DNA from: Pseudomonadota bacterium | GTDB lineage: Bacteria; Myxococcota_A; Polyangia; Polyangiales; Polyangiaceae | Length of the DNA stretch: 64,000 bases | Reading direction: 5' to 3' | NCBI GenBank assembly: GCA_023423895.1 | Contig: JAFAER010000062.1 | Span: 1-64,000, forward strand | Shown: positions 32,115-41,108 of the stretch, in pieces | How the letters are laid out: every line of letters starts with the position of its first letter | Numbering within the stretch: position 1 is the first letter of the stretch | Made by a program: the position numbers and the translations under genes | Notes under the pieces: model-generated | Told to the model about the DNA's origin: nothing | The model's input: the letters and a program-made list of their open reading frames with translations, nothing else | Database searches by the model: none

Positions 32115-35100
32115 CGTTGCCCTCGACGGTCTTCGTCGAGCGCGTGCTCTGACGCCACCACGCCGCGACCTTGTCCTCGCCGGGGACGAACTGCGGGAAC
32201 GCGACCCAGCGGTTGTCCTGCTTCACCGAGCGGAGATCCCACTTGTGCGAAGTCGGCGATGCGCTCGTGCCGACGGCGCGGCGTAGTCCGAGCGAGGACG
32301 AGTCGGCGTAGTAGATCGTGATGACGTCGCCGTCGACGCGGATGGCGCCGTCGTCACCGACGATGTGTTTGCCGTCCGCGTGGGGCTTGCCGTCGACGGT
32401 GGTCCCGTCGTCGACGATCTCGCTCTTGCCCGGCTTGCCTGCCGTCATCGAGATGTAGCGCAGGGTCTCGTCGAGACCGTTCACGTAGCTGACGTGCCAC
32501 TTGCCGTCCGATCCGATCGCGAGCGAAGCCGCGATCCCGACGTCGCCCGTGTCGATCGCCGTGTTGTCCGCGCGCTTGCCGGTCTCGCCATCGAGGATGA
32601 CGCGCTCCCACGGCACGGCGCCGTTGTCCATGAAGGCGACGAGGTTGCCGTGGTAGCCGTCGTACGCGACGAGCCCGAGCCCTTGCGGACCGTGCGCGAG
32701 GCTGATGTACGGGCCGAGGGCGCGCGGATAGGTTTCGATCGCGCCCATCTTCGCGACGCAGGTCGCTTTGTTGTCCTTCGTCACGCATGCCTCGGCGTCG
32801 CCACACGCCGGCTGGCAGCCACTCACCGTCTTCGCGCAGGAGCCGGTCTCCTTCACGCACGCTTCGCCGCCCGTGCACGCGTTCGCGCGGCAGGGACCTT
32901 CTTCGTCGACGGCGATGTCCTGGAACTCGAAGTCCTCCGGACCGTGCGGGCTCTCGACACGCGCACGAGCGAGCGAGATCTTCGTCCGCGTGCGGCCGCC
33001 GTTGCCCGGCTCGAGATGCATGTACGCGATGACGGGCTTCCCATCGACGAGCAGCATCTTGCTGTACTTGCCGATGTCGGCGCCGGGCTGCTCCTTGAGC
33101 ACCGACACCTTCCAGCCGCCGTCGTTGATCGCGAACTTCAGCCGATGGTTCGTATCGTCGTAGTAGCTGACCATCGGCTGGTCGTTCGTCGAGATCTGGA
33201 TCGACGTGTAGCGGCCGACGTTCTCGCCCGAGTCCGTCTCGCCCTTGCGCCAGCCGTACGGCTCGAACGCGGGGCAGGTGCCGTCCGTGCGCGCGGGGAT
33301 TCCGTCGACGGTCTCCCAGGCGACCTCCTGCTTGCCGAGATCGTATTTGCCGACGACGAGGTCGCCCCAGAGGAGCGCGTCCGCTTCCGAGAGGAGTGAG
33401 TCGTTGTAGCCGGCGGCCCAGATCGAGCCGTCCTTCGACTTCGCGACGGACAGGTACGCGCCCGGCTGTCCCTTCGGAAGCCCCGTCTCGCAGGGCTGGT
33501 TGCAGTCCGAGCCGCAGCCCGTCTGCGGGTCTGCTTCGCTCCCGCACGCGCAGCCCTGGCTCGTGGCCGCCACGGCGCCGATCGCGCCGATCGCGAGGCC
33601 GGCGCGCGTCATCACGCGGCGGCTCGCGTCGCCGAACGCGAAGCCACGACGACGGAGGACGACGAGCGCGAGACCGCCGAGCCCGAGCGCCAGCGCGAGG
33701 AGACCGCCCGTGTCGGTGGTCCCAGGCGTGGAGCAGCCGCAGCCCGAGGCGCCGCCAAGCGTCGGATCCGTCCGACCGCGGAGGGCCTGCCGCACGGTGC
33801 CGATGTTGCCTTCCTCGTCCTTGACCTCGACCTCGACCTCGGCGGCTTTGCCGATCGCGAGGCTGCCCGTGTCGGTCAGCGAACGCCAATCGCTGAACTC
33901 ACCGTCGCCGCTCCGCCAGCGCGCAACGAGCGCCTCGGGACGCGTGACGAGGTCCCAAGCCTTGATCGACTGCGCACCGGAAGCGTCCTTCTCGAGCTTC
34001 ACGAACGGGGCGAGCGCGTCGATGACGTAGGGGATCTCTGCCGGCGTGGCGTCTTCCGACTGCGGCTCGCCGACGATGCGCGAAGAGACGTAGAGGACGT
34101 GGCGTCCCTGGAAGAAGAGCTGATCGTCCTTGATGACGACGTGCTTCTCCGTCGACCAGGGAGAGCGCGTGCCGCTATCGATCCACCACGAGTACTCGAC
34201 CGGGCGATCGCTCGCATCGAGCGTCGAGGACAGCTCGATCTCGAGCTCCGGCAGCTTCGCGGCGTCGTAGGTCGAAGCCTGCAGAGCGTCCTTCCACACC
34301 CGCTTCGCGACGAGCTTCGCCTGCGTGTCGGACTCGACCATGGCCGTCTTCGGCTTCGCGCTCATCGAGGCGAAGATGCCGACGAAGTCGTCCGAGCCCT
34401 TCGTGAGCTTCTTGATGTCGTTGATCTCGAGGTTCACCCCGAGGCTCGAGAGCGCGCTCGACAGGTCGATCGGCGAGAAGCCCGACCCGACGAGCTGCTT
34501 CGAGACCGTCCCGAAGATGCCGCTGACCGCGCCGGCGACGATGTTCGGATCGTCGAGGAGGAGCGTATCGGCATTCGAGATGCTTCCGTTCGTGACCTTG
34601 ATCTCGCCGAGCGCCGGCACGATGCCGCCGTTCGGGTTGTTCGGGCCCTTGCCGGTCTGGAGGCTCACCGGGATCGTGAGATCGCCGGTGTACGTGAAGA
34701 CACGGGCGAAGCGATCGAAGCTCCAGACGTAGAAGTCGAGCGAGAGCTTCGGGAGCGTGACGAGGAGGAGCGGGTCCTTGTTCGGGTCGGTCCCACCACC
34801 GACTTTCACCGTCGGGGGCGCCTGCGGGCGCGTCGCGATCGCCGCCGCGGCGTCGGCCTGCTCGAACGTGAGCGTCTTGAGCGAAGGGATGAGGAAGCCG
34901 AGCAGGCCGCTCTTCAGCATGTCGAACTGCTCGGTCGACACGCTGAGGCAGAGGAGGCCGCTGTTGTAGACGCTGGTGAACGAATAATCGAGGAAGCGCC
35001 CTGCGAGCCCGATGCCGACGTGGGGCGTGCCCTCCGGATCCGCCGCCGTGGGAGCGAGCTCGTCGGGGATCGGGATCCCCGTCGGAGGCGTCACCCGCGC

Positions 35101-36288
35101 CTGCACGACGCACTTCGACGGCGGCTGCGGGATGACGCCGCCGACCATGCCGAGCGTGATCCCGTTCGCGGAGTCGCCTTGCGCGTTCGCATCGAGACCA
35201 GGCGCGGGCTTCATCGCGCCGAAGGAGGCGAGGCCGAAGTCGATGCCGCCGGCGGTGCTCGGCGAGATGCTGTTCAGGAAGCCGCCGAGCTCGACGTGCG
35301 CGTCCGTGCCGAGGAGCATCGGAACGCACTTGTCCTTCGCCGAGTCGTAGACGCAGAACTTGTTGTCCGCGTCGGGGCTCGTGTCCGTCGGACACGCCGG
35401 GTTGAGGGTCGGGTTCGGCTTCGTGCAGAGCTGGTCGCGGAGCAGGTTCTTGACCTGATCTTGTAGGCCGTCCTTGAGCGGGCTGACGACGAGGCCCTTC
35501 ACGAAGCCGGAGTTCGTGATCGCCGTGCAGACGTCCGTGGCGAATCCGCACGACGAGCAGATCTTGACGTCCTCTTCACGCAGCCCCGACAGATCGATCT
35601 CCGCCCTGTCGATGTCGATCTTCGTGTAGCCGGTGCGAGGCGCCGTGGTCTCGGCGACGAGCGGGATCTTCACCGCGAGCGGGAGGGCCTTCGGGGTGAC
35701 GTTCGGCTTGCCGTCGTTACATCCGCCGTTGCCGTAGCCGACATGCAGCGTGATCGATCCGAGGCCGAACTCGCCGCCCACGATCGGATCGGCGCGCAGC
35801 GCAGCGGAGATCGGCGTGTCTTCGAGCTCGAGCGGGACCAGCGCGCGGATGTGGACTGCGTCCGGCTTGATCGCGTCGATCTGGAACGTGGCGTTCGAGA
35901 TTCCGATGGCGGCGTGGCACTGCGGAGGATTGGCGTTCGGCTTCGGACCGTCGGGACAGACGACCGGATCGATCAGGAGCTTGCCGATCCCGAGATTGGC
36001 GATCTCCGTCTTCGGCGGATCGACCTTCGGGATGTCGAAGCCGAGCGTCCCGTTCGGCGCGTTCGTGAGCTGCGATGCGATCGCGGGGAGCTCCTTCTCG
36101 AGGAAGTCGAGGCCCGGGCGCGAGACGCGCACCGACGCTGCGTTCTCGACGGCCTTGTCCGTGGGGAAGCCGCCGGGCAGGGGAGTCATGCCGGCGCATC
36201 CTCCACACCCCCCGCAGCCGCCCCCGCTGCAGGACGCGATCAGAAGGAAGAAGGCGGCGCCGAACACATGTCGGAAACGTGAAAGCAT
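32095..36288 (-). CDS. Large surface protein: MYXO-CTERM-like half fused to a lipoprotein-like half
   Basis: The protein has 1,397 residues from the ATG at 36288 (GGAGGAG site). It begins with lipobox LIASC (Cys20) and a Gly/Cys run. Residues to about 840 form a beta-rich extracellular region with scattered Cys. Residues 849-884 then read GCGCSTPGTTDTGG, a hydrophobic span and RRRG, exactly the layout of a C-terminal MYXO-CTERM sorting signal, yet the frame continues. At residue 893 a new Met begins MTRAGLAIGAIGAVAATSQGC, a typical lipoprotein signal, followed by about 480 residues of propeller-like repeats (PGAYLSVAKSKDGSIWAAGY). Two formerly separate genes seem joined in frame; internal initiation at 33612 is possible. 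Confidence 0.7.
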   Translation of the reverse strand: MLSRFRHVFGAAFFLLIASCSGGGCGGCGGCAGMTPLPGGFPTDKAVENAASVRVSRPGLDFLEKELPAIASQLTNAPNGTLGFDIPKVDPPKTEIANLGIGKLLIDPVVCPDGPKPNANPPQCHAAIGISNATFQIDAIKPDAVHIRALVPLELEDTPISAALRADPIVGGEFGLGSITLHVGYGNGGCNDGKPNVTPKALPLAVKIPLVAETTAPRTGYTKIDIDRAEIDLSGLREEDVKICSSCGFATDVCTAITNSGFVKGLVVSPLKDGLQDQVKNLLRDQLCTKPNPTLNPACPTDTSPDADNKFCVYDSAKDKCVPMLLGTDAHVELGGFLNSISPSTAGGIDFGLASFGAMKPAPGLDANAQGDSANGITLGMVGGVIPQPPSKCVVQARVTPPTGIPIPDELAPTAADPEGTPHVGIGLAGRFLDYSFTSVYNSGLLCLSVSTEQFDMLKSGLLGFLIPSLKTLTFEQADAAAAIATRPQAPPTVKVGGGTDPNKDPLLLVTLPKLSLDFYVWSFDRFARVFTYTGDLTIPVSLQTGKGPNNPNGGIVPALGEIKVTNGSISNADTLLLDDPNIVAGAVSGIFGTVSKQLVGSGFSPIDLSSALSSLGVNLEINDIKKLTKGSDDFVGIFASMSAKPKTAMVESDTQAKLVAKRVWKDALQASTYDAAKLPELEIELSSTLDASDRPVEYSWWIDSGTRSPWSTEKHVVIKDDQLFFQGRHVLYVSSRIVGEPQSEDATPAEIPYVIDALAPFVKLEKDASGAQSIKAWDLVTRPEALVARWRSGDGEFSDWRSLTDTGSLAIGKAAEVEVEVKDEEGNIGTVRQALRGRTDPTLGGASGCGCSTPGTTDTGGLLALALGLGGLALVVLRRRGFAFGDASRRVMTRAGLAIGAIGAVAATSQGCACGSEADPQTGCGSDCNQPCETGLPKGQPGAYLSVAKSKDGSIWAAGYNDSLLSEADALLWGDLVVGKYDLGKQEVAWETVDGIPARTDGTCPAFEPYGWRKGETDSGENVGRYTSIQISTNDQPMVSYYDDTNHRLKFAINDGGWKVSVLKEQPGADIGKYSKMLLVDGKPVIAYMHLEPGNGGRTRTKISLARARVESPHGPEDFEFQDIAVDEEGPCRANACTGGEACVKETGSCAKTVSGCQPACGDAEACVTKDNKATCVAKMGAIETYPRALGPYISLAHGPQGLGLVAYDGYHGNLVAFMDNGAVPWERVILDGETGKRADNTAIDTGDVGIAASLAIGSDGKWHVSYVNGLDETLRYISMTAGKPGKSEIVDDGTTVDGKPHADGKHIVGDDGAIRVDGDVITIYYADSSSLGLRRAVGTSASPTSHKWDLRSVKQDNRWVAFPQFVPGEDKVAAWWRQSTRSTKTVEGNVIVLSP

Positions 36289-36576
36289 GGACTCTCCTCC
36301 TCGCGACCGCAGCCGGACCCCTCGAGCAAGTCTAGCTGCCGGCGCCCGAAGACCCGTCATGGACGTGCCCTGCGCGCCGGACGTGTCCCGTCGGCATGCG
36401 ACGAGGACCGGTTCGGTCACAACCACCCCACGCGCGGTGTTCGTCACCGTGCGGGTCCGTGGAGAATCGCCGAAATCTCAGCCCTTATCGCGTCTCAAAC
36501 CCGTTCGGACACGAACGAATACGGGCGCACATGTCGGGATACGCTGCTCGGCGCCCCCGTGCGCGTCGGCATCGCA

Positions 36577-36612
36577 GCATCCGCGGCATCCGCGGCATCC
36601 GCGGCATCCGCG
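36577..36612. repeat. Four tandem copies of GCATCCGCG
   Basis: Four identical 9-bp units run head to tail in the left part of the repeat-dense intergenic region. Confidence 0.9.
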
Positions 36613-36660
36613 CCCTCGATGAGGCGCGGGCTGGGAATGACGCTCAGCGTCAAAGATTGG

Positions 36661-36688
36661 AACAGGGAACAGGGAACAGGGAACAGGG
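36661..36688 (+). repeat. AACAGGG heptamer array (left arm)
   Basis: Four perfect AACAGGG units, plus flanking partial copies, form an inverted counterpart to the CCCTGTT array at 36844-36885. Confidence 0.9.
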
Positions 36689-36701
36689 AATTAGGAATGG
36701 A

Positions 36702-36743
36702 AGAGAGAGAGACCGAGAGAGAGAGACCGAGAGAGAGAGACCG
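36702..36743. repeat. Three tandem copies of a 14-bp purine-rich unit
   Basis: AGAGAGAGAGACCG is repeated three times without change between the two heptamer arrays. Confidence 0.9.
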
Positions 36744-36843
36744 AAGCTGCGCGTGCCGAGTCCTGCCGGGACGCTCGGGGCTGTCGAGCGAGGGATCGAC
36801 GCGTACGACGACGTGCCGGTCCCGTTCGCCGCCTTCTCTCATT

Positions 36844-36885
36844 CCCCGTTCCCCGTTCCCCGTTCCCTGTTCCCTGTTCCCTGTT
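36844..36885 (-). repeat. CCCCGTT/CCCTGTT heptamer array (right arm)
   Basis: Three CCCCGTT units are followed by three CCCTGTT units; the latter are the reverse complement of AACAGGG. With the left array they could form a hairpin with about 20-30 paired bases around a loop of about 175 nt. Confidence 0.9.
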
Positions 36886-36894
36886 CTCTCTCAT

Positions 36895-36979
36895 CACGAC
36901 AGCGCGTTGGTCACGACAGCGCATTGGTCACGACGGCGCATTGGTCACGACGGCGCATTGGTCACGACAGCGCGTTGGT
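36895..36979. repeat. Five tandem copies of a 17-bp repeat
   Basis: Units of CACGACRGCGCRTTGGT lie at 36895, 36912, 36929, 36946 and 36963 with only A/G changes at two positions. The outer copies are identical to each other and so are copies 3 and 4. The array ends 14 bp from the stop of the minus-strand lipoprotein gene. Confidence 0.95.
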
Positions 36980-36993
36980 CAACGACGGGCGCA

Positions 36994-38190
36994 TCACTGC
37001 GCGTCGGGGTCAGCAGCGGCGTCATTGCCCCCCGCATCACTCTCCGCATCGGGAGAGCCGCCGTCCACCGGGCTCGTGATCGCCCCCGAGCACCCCTCGA
37101 CGATGTCTTTGCCGTCGAAGATCTTCGCGGCGCTCGCGGCGAACGTCGCGGCGAGCCAGACGCTGTCCTGGCAGCTCCCAGGTGACTTGTCGGTCGAGCA
37201 GTAGTCACCCTTGTAGACGATCTTGCCCTGCGCATCGCGCGCGCAGACGAGCCCCGAGTCCGTGGCGAGGAAGGCGCAGAGCGACTTGTCTCCGAGGTCG
37301 CGGATCTTCACCGCGTCCGCTTCCTCGAGTGTGATGAACCCTCCGAGCGCTCCGGCGGTCGTCCACTTCGGGCAGAGCGTGCGGTCCTCGGTGCAGGACG
37401 GGTCGAGCGCGGCGACGTTGAACGCGCCGATGCAGTTTCCGTCCTGCGAGATCGTCACGTTCTCGATGCGAGCATCACGGATCGGAAGGATGATCGCGCT
37501 CTCGAGCTGCTCGGAGAGGAAGATCGGGATGTTGACGTTCTGCCGTTCTACCGTCTTGAACGTGTCGCCCGTCAGCTCGATCTTCGCGGTGATCGGCTGG
37601 ACCTTCGTGCCGCCGAGCTCGAAGCTCGCGAAGCAGAATCCCTGACCGAGCGGATCCGTCGCGGGCGGAGCGCCTCCGGTCACGAGGGTTCCCGCGTTCT
37701 TGTCGACCCGCAGGATCCAGGTGAAGAGCCCCTTGCCGTTCTCGGCGCAGGCGGGCTGGGCGAGGTCGATGCCGCTGTTGACGACGGTGTTCTGGATGAA
37801 GTCGCCGGCCAGCGCCGAGGGCGCGGCGATGTTGAGGCGTCGGATCCGAAGATCGAGGACGTCCTTACCCTTGTTGTCGCCGAGCGGAAGGCACGTCGCC
37901 GTGGAGCCGCAGCGAGCTTCGTCGATCGAACAGCCAGGCACCAAAGTGCAGGACTTCTGCGAGTTGTCGCAGTCGGCCGCGGGGAGCTCCCCGGGGTTCG
38001 CGCTGCATGCGCCGCCGCCGCCGAGCAGCTTGCCCGGCTCGGTCCGGCGATGCGGATCGTCCTCGCAGGCGAGCGCGACGACGGCGGCCGCGAGGCCGAG
38101 CACGCCGGCGAACGCCAGCGTGCGGCGGCGGTACTGCAGGAGTGAACCGGAAGATCGCGAGCTCGAGTGCCTCACGATCTGCATCTTCAC
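36994..38190 (-). CDS. Cys-containing lipoprotein
   Basis: The protein has 398 residues from the GTG at 38190, overlapping the PfkB gene stop (GTGA); an ATG lies 6 bp further in. A twin-Arg-like basic N-terminus and hydrophobic stretch end at lipobox VALAC. The mature part contains many paired Cys (DCDNSQKSCTLVPGCS, RCGSTATC) and a C-terminal Asp/Ala/Gly-rich tail. It is probably a surface lipoprotein of the type abundant in this lineage. It contains no recognised domain. Confidence 0.65.
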   Translation of the reverse strand: MKMQIVRHSSSRSSGSLLQYRRRTLAFAGVLGLAAAVVALACEDDPHRRTEPGKLLGGGGACSANPGELPAADCDNSQKSCTLVPGCSIDEARCGSTATCLPLGDNKGKDVLDLRIRRLNIAAPSALAGDFIQNTVVNSGIDLAQPACAENGKGLFTWILRVDKNAGTLVTGGAPPATDPLGQGFCFASFELGGTKVQPITAKIELTGDTFKTVERQNVNIPIFLSEQLESAIILPIRDARIENVTISQDGNCIGAFNVAALDPSCTEDRTLCPKWTTAGALGGFITLEEADAVKIRDLGDKSLCAFLATDSGLVCARDAQGKIVYKGDYCSTDKSPGSCQDSVWLAATFAASAAKIFDGKDIVEGCSGAITSPVDGGSPDAESDAGGNDAAADPDAQ

Positions 38191-39119
38191 TCGGGTAGCG
38201 TGACGGGTCCACCTGTCTCGACGAGGGTCATGAACTGCTGCATGCGCTTCGCGAGATCCTTGGGGGTGACGTCGAGCAGGCGCTTCGGCCCGATGCCCTC
38301 GACGCAGAACGATCCAAGGGCGGAGCCGAAGTAGATGGCGCGCCGGATGGTCTGGTGATCGACCTCGCCGGTACGCGCGATGTAGCCGAGGAGACCGCCC
38401 GCGAACGAATCGCCCGCGCCGGTGGGATCGAGCACCTCTTCCAGCGGATAGCCGGGCGCGAAGAACACGCCGGCGTCGTCGAAATAGAGCGCGCCGTGCT
38501 CGCCGCGCTTGATGATGAGGCGGGACGGACCGCGCTTGCGGATTTCGGCCGCGGCCTTCACGAGGTTGTGGATGCCGGTGAGCTCGCGGGCCTCCTCGTC
38601 GTTGATGACGAGAAGGTCGATCTTCGCGAGCACGTCGCCGAGGAGCTTGGGCTCGCCGGTGATCCAGAAGTTCATCGTGTCCGCCATCACGAGCTTCGGC
38701 TTCTCGACTTGTGCGAGGACCTCGAGCTGGAGGGCAGGGTGGATGTTTCCAAGGAGCACGAACGGCGACGAGCGGAACTGCGCCGGGATCTTCGGACGGA
38801 AGTCGGCGAATACGTTCAGCTGCGTGTCGAGCGTCGTGCGGCTCGAGAGGTCCTGGGAGTAGCGGCCGCGCCAGCGGAACGTCTTGCCGTCAGCGTGCTC
38901 GACCCCGGCGATGTCGACGCCGCGCGTCTTCAGGTCGTCGAGGACCGCGCCCGGGAAGTCGTTCCCGACCACGCCCACGAGCCGAACCGGCGTGAGCAGC
39001 GACGCGCTGATCGAAGAGTAGGTGGCGGCGCCTCCGAGCACGTTGTCGAACGTACCGGACGGCATCTCGAGGTCGTCGAATGCCATGGATCCGACGATGA
39101 GGGCGGGGCTCTTGTGCAT
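38187..39119 (-). CDS. PfkB-family carbohydrate/nucleoside kinase
   Basis: This 310-residue ribokinase-fold protein has an N-terminal GGAATYSSISASLL (substrate glycines), the second PfkB signature DPTGAGDSFAGG with the catalytic Asp, and the anion-hole glycines. It phosphorylates a sugar or nucleoside. It follows the methylthioadenosine phosphorylase gene by 12 bp on the same strand, so a nucleoside-salvage substrate such as adenosine or a ribose derivative is likely but unproven. Confidence 0.85.
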   Translation of the reverse strand: MHKSPALIVGSMAFDDLEMPSGTFDNVLGGAATYSSISASLLTPVRLVGVVGNDFPGAVLDDLKTRGVDIAGVEHADGKTFRWRGRYSQDLSSRTTLDTQLNVFADFRPKIPAQFRSSPFVLLGNIHPALQLEVLAQVEKPKLVMADTMNFWITGEPKLLGDVLAKIDLLVINDEEARELTGIHNLVKAAAEIRKRGPSRLIIKRGEHGALYFDDAGVFFAPGYPLEEVLDPTGAGDSFAGGLLGYIARTGEVDHQTIRRAIYFGSALGSFCVEGIGPKRLLDVTPKDLAKRMQQFMTLVETGGPVTLPE

Positions 39120-39131
39120 TGGGCGCGCAGC

Positions 39132-39995
39132 CTAGCCCAAAGAGTCGCCCAGGAGCCAGCCGAGCCGCGCACGGGCGTCCGCGGAGACGGCGCTAGGGCT
39201 CGTCATCACGGCTCCCTTGGTGCAGCGGTGGGCGATGCTCTTCGTCGGGTCGGGTAGGAGGGCGGCGAGCGCCCCGAGGGTCTTCTTCGCGAACGCGATG
39301 TTGTTCTTCATCGTCGCAAGGACCTGCTCGACCGTGACCGCATCGTGGGCGTCGTGCCAGCAGTCGTAGTCCGTCGCGAGCGCGAGTGTCGCGTAGGGCA
39401 GCTCAGCCTCGCGGGCGAGCTTCGCCTCGGGCATCGCCGTCATTCCGATCACGGACACGCCCCACCCTCGGTAGACGCGGCTCTCGGCGCGCGTCGAGAA
39501 CTGCGGCCCCTCCATGCAGAGGTAGGTCCCGCCCCGGTGAACCTTCGCGCCGACGCTGTCCGCCGCATCCGCGAGGGCGGCCCCGAGCAGCTTGCATGTG
39601 GGATCGGCGAACGGGACGTGCGCGACGATGCCGTCCTCGAAGAACGTCGTGATGCGCTTCTTCGTGAGATCGATGAACTGGTCGGGGACCACGAGGTGCC
39701 CCGGCTCGATCTCCTCGCGCATGGAGCCGACGGCGCTCACGCTCACGAGATGCGTGGCGCCGGCCTTCTTCAGCGCGCAGACGTTCGCTCGATAGTTGAT
39801 CTCGTGGGGAGGCACACGGTGGCCGCGACCGTGACGCGGCAAGAACAGCAGCGTCGTGCCGTCCTCGAGCCTCCCCTTGACGAGGACGTCGCTCGGGCGC
39901 CCGAACGGCGTGTCGATCTCCACCTCCGAGATGTCGGAGAGCCCCTCCATCTCGTAGAGACCACTGCCGCCGAGGACGCCGAGGGTATAGCTCAT
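39132..39995 (-). CDS. mtnP: S-methyl-5'-thioadenosine phosphorylase
   Basis: This 287-residue protein of the PNP/MTAP family opens with LGVLGGSGLYEMEGL. FLPRHGRGHRVPPHEINYRA (phosphate and base contacts), SVSAVGSM, CMEGPQFSTRAESR and GMTAMPEAKLARE follow, with ATDYDCWHD near the C-terminus. It cleaves methylthioadenosine to adenine and methylthioribose-1-phosphate in methionine salvage. Purine nucleoside phosphorylase is the alternative; the TAMPEA and ATDYD residues favour MTAP. It forms an operon with the PfkB kinase. Confidence 0.93.
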   Translation of the reverse strand: MSYTLGVLGGSGLYEMEGLSDISEVEIDTPFGRPSDVLVKGRLEDGTTLLFLPRHGRGHRVPPHEINYRANVCALKKAGATHLVSVSAVGSMREEIEPGHLVVPDQFIDLTKKRITTFFEDGIVAHVPFADPTCKLLGAALADAADSVGAKVHRGGTYLCMEGPQFSTRAESRVYRGWGVSVIGMTAMPEAKLAREAELPYATLALATDYDCWHDAHDAVTVEQVLATMKNNIAFAKKTLGALAALLPDPTKSIAHRCTKGAVMTSPSAVSADARARLGWLLGDSLG

Positions 39996-40206
39996 GGCTC
40001 GACGCCATAGCGGGGATCGCCGACCCCGCCAAGCGCGTCCGCGGATCTGGGGATCCGGCGATCGAGGGCCGACCTTTCCGAGCGGACCGGACGTGAGGCG
40101 CCGCGGCCTCACGTCGACGGTCCGCCGGAAGCCCCCTCGCGCGACGTAGGCGCGTGAAGGACGGATGACCGCGCCGCCACCTCGAAAGAGGCGGGCCGCG
40201 GCGCGC

Positions 40207-40770
40207 TCAGAAGCCGTGCGGCCCGCCGCGGTGGTCGCGGATGTGAACGCGCATGCAGCAGTAGTTGCCGCCGTGGCGCGGTCCGTGATGGCCGTAGCCG
40301 TAGCCGCCGTGTCCGCCGTGTCCGCCGTGTCCGCGGTATCTGCCTCCGAGATCGACCCAGCGCCATCCGCGATGGTTGCGCACGCAATGCGACACGTTGC
40401 GGTAGTCGCAACGCCGGCCGTGCCCGTAGCCGCCGCCTGGGCGCTGCCCGTAGCCGTATTGTTGCTCCTGCGCGACGGAGCTTTCGTCCTTGTCGTCGTC
40501 GGTGACGTCCTCGGCGGCGTCCTCCGCTCCGCGCTCGACGTCTTCCGCCGTGTCCTCCGCCTCGCGTCCGACGTCTTCTGCCGCCTCCTCCGCTTCGTCC
40601 ACCAGCGCGGAGCTCGTCGTGTCGAAGTCCTCGCCGTCTGCCGTAGCGACGTCGTCCTGCTGCGCTGGCTGCTCCGCAATCTCGGCGTCCGTCGGGCTCG
40701 CGCATGCGGCGACGACGAGGCCGGCTCCGAAGACGCTCATCACGACCGAAAGTCGTTTGAGGGATGTCAT
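40207..40770 (-). CDS. Lipoprotein with acidic repeat region and His/Gly-rich tail
   Basis: This 187-residue protein starts at ATG 40770 with a perfect GGAGG site. Lipobox VAAC lies at about residue 23. A strongly acidic helical section follows, with repeats of the form E-D-(V/T)-x-R-E/G-A-E-D. The last 80 residues are rich in Gly, Tyr, Arg and His (GYGYGHHGPRHGG) with four Cys (RRCDYR, HCVRN, YCCMRV). The His/Cys-rich tail suggests metal binding or a surface-adhesive role. No family is recognised. Confidence 0.6.
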   Translation of the reverse strand: MTSLKRLSVVMSVFGAGLVVAACASPTDAEIAEQPAQQDDVATADGEDFDTTSSALVDEAEEAAEDVGREAEDTAEDVERGAEDAAEDVTDDDKDESSVAQEQQYGYGQRPGGGYGHGRRCDYRNVSHCVRNHRGWRWVDLGGRYRGHGGHGGHGGYGYGHHGPRHGGNYCCMRVHIRDHRGGPHGF

Positions 40771-41108
40771 GTCGAGTTACCTCCTTCGGGCCCCTCGCTG
40801 TGCATCGCGGGGGCCACGACGAGGGAGCTCTGTCGAGACCACGTTCGTCGTCGACGTCAGGCGTTCACGACGTTCGACGAGCCCAGGCGGGAACATCACG
40901 ATGCGCTCGGCGCTTGACCGAGTGACCCCTCGGACGGAGCGCATCGCGGGCCCTTCCTCCTTCACCCCGCGGTGCGCCCCGAACGACCGGTGCGAGCTCC
41001 GCGATGACGATCTCGTCCGCGAGCGAGTCGCGGTGAATGAGTCCATGCGCCCCGGTGCAGATCAGCGCTCCGTCGCGAGGGCGCCGCGCACGTTGGGCAG
41101 CGTCGAGC
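40771..41108. other. Intergenic region
   Basis: The region between two minus-strand lipoprotein genes holds the promoter for the gene ending at 40207. I see no gene, repeat or terminator in it. Confidence 0.5.

Larger units (their letters stand above)
36289..36993. other. Repeat-dense intergenic region
   Basis: There is no gene in 705 bp. From about 36577 it contains five families of short tandem repeats, listed separately. The 5' part (36289-36576) holds the promoter of the large surface gene and nothing else I can name. Confidence 0.7.

Noticed and set aside
36895..36979. CRISPR-like direct repeats
   Set aside because: The 17-bp units are directly adjacent with no spacers, and no cas genes are present.
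40177..40194. Stem-loop CCACCTC-GAAA-GAGGCGG downstream of the His-rich lipoprotein gene
   Set aside because: It is a short stem with a G-T pair and no T-run on the minus strand; too weak to call a terminator.
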